Below are positions 26,396 to 26,715 of a stretch of DNA of 26,715 nt, one piece after another. The stretch comes from Gonium pectorale. Taxonomy: Eukaryota > Chlorophyta > Chlorophyceae > Chlamydomonadales > Volvocaceae. The first letter of the stretch is position 1. Every line of letters starts with the position of its first letter. The stretch spans positions 186,304-213,018 of the forward strand of contig LSYV01000050.1 of assembly GCA_001584585.1 (NCBI GenBank), read 5' to 3'. Both the position numbers and the translations under genes were made by a program. The notes below the pieces were generated by a model. The model did not search any database. It worked only from the letters and a program-made list of their open reading frames with translations, and had not been told where the DNA came from.

Positions 26396-26475
26396 CAACG
26401 CACCCTGGGGCGGTGTGTCGTTCGTTCGCTCATGACTGCTCGACGTACGGCGGGACGCCCCTACCTGCATACTGC
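26396..26475 (+). pseudogene. Decayed tandem copy of the ankyrin exon and its intron
   Basis: The 26188-26260 segment (CAACGCACCCT...GCTCATGACTGC...ACGGC.GGACGCC) recurs at 26396-26475. In the copy CTGCAG has become CTGCTC, which removes the acceptor AG, and the protein pattern runs out after GGTPL. It looks like a failed exon duplication. Confidence 0.6.
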
Positions 26476-26715
26476 TGCTCGGAACAAGCACATACTGCTG
26501 CCTGCATGCACGCGCCCCTCACGACCGGATTGAGAACAGCAATGACACGCTGCCGCCACACGATCGCCTTGTAACATCCCTACACCGAGCGAAGAACGAG
26601 CGCAGGTGCTGTCCAGCTAACGCTTCCCTCTCCCCCCTACCTCTCCCGGCGACCCCCTCTCACGCCCGGCCGTGTGCGGCGACGAGCGAGCAGCGTCACG
26701 GATGGAGGCAGGAGG
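26476..26715. other. Window end, nothing recognised
   Basis: No repeat, exon or RNA gene could be supported in the last 240 bases. Confidence 0.4.

Overview
The window looks like nuclear DNA of a green alga (Chlorophyta). The reasons are moderate-to-high GC, very many short GT-AG introns, abundant CAG/CTG and other microsatellites, a proline-rich PPSPPP stretch, and a large surface protein combining Pmp-type (GGAI / xxxN) beta-helix repeats, a cysteine-rich region and a multi-pass membrane C terminus. That architecture is familiar from chlorophyte genomes. The taxon is inference; I could not search any database.

Layout. 1-2797: no gene I can support, only a 29-bp tandem duplication and a (CA)n tract. 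2798-23835 (+): one giant gene modelled here as 43 exons, about 2,750 codons, 5' end not found. All 42 introns are GT-AG and every junction from 3261 to the stop at 23833-23835 keeps frame. Its parts are an optional proline-rich exon; four N-terminal exons; an exon opening the helix; an array of 21 single-repeat exons (C1-C21, 5703-15674), all 84-90 nt and all phase 1-1; three exons carrying about a dozen more GGA-type repeats without that fragmentation; a cysteine-rich region; and a C-terminal domain with about eight membrane segments. 24044-24475 (-): unassigned ORF. 25250-25770 (+): ORF resembling the 3' end of a retroelement. 26188-26475 (+): an ankyrin-repeat exon followed by a decayed tandem copy.

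How it fits together. The big gene would make a membrane-anchored protein with a long, possibly N-glycosylated beta-helical stalk, a cysteine-rich collar and a polytopic membrane domain, which suggests a surface receptor, adhesin or channel-like protein (inference). The array is the most interesting part. Two exon types (A, 90 nt; B, 87 nt) alternate, each type has its own 5' splice-site sequence, and exon-plus-intron segments are duplicated in a mosaic, one pair having a near-identical intron but a changed exon. Since every cassette is frame-neutral, the locus can gain, lose or skip repeats without breaking the protein. The array introns also hold a 12-bp VNTR, a 15-bp VNTR, an (AGT)n tract, a 33-nt inverted repeat and a tRNA-related SINE-like element.
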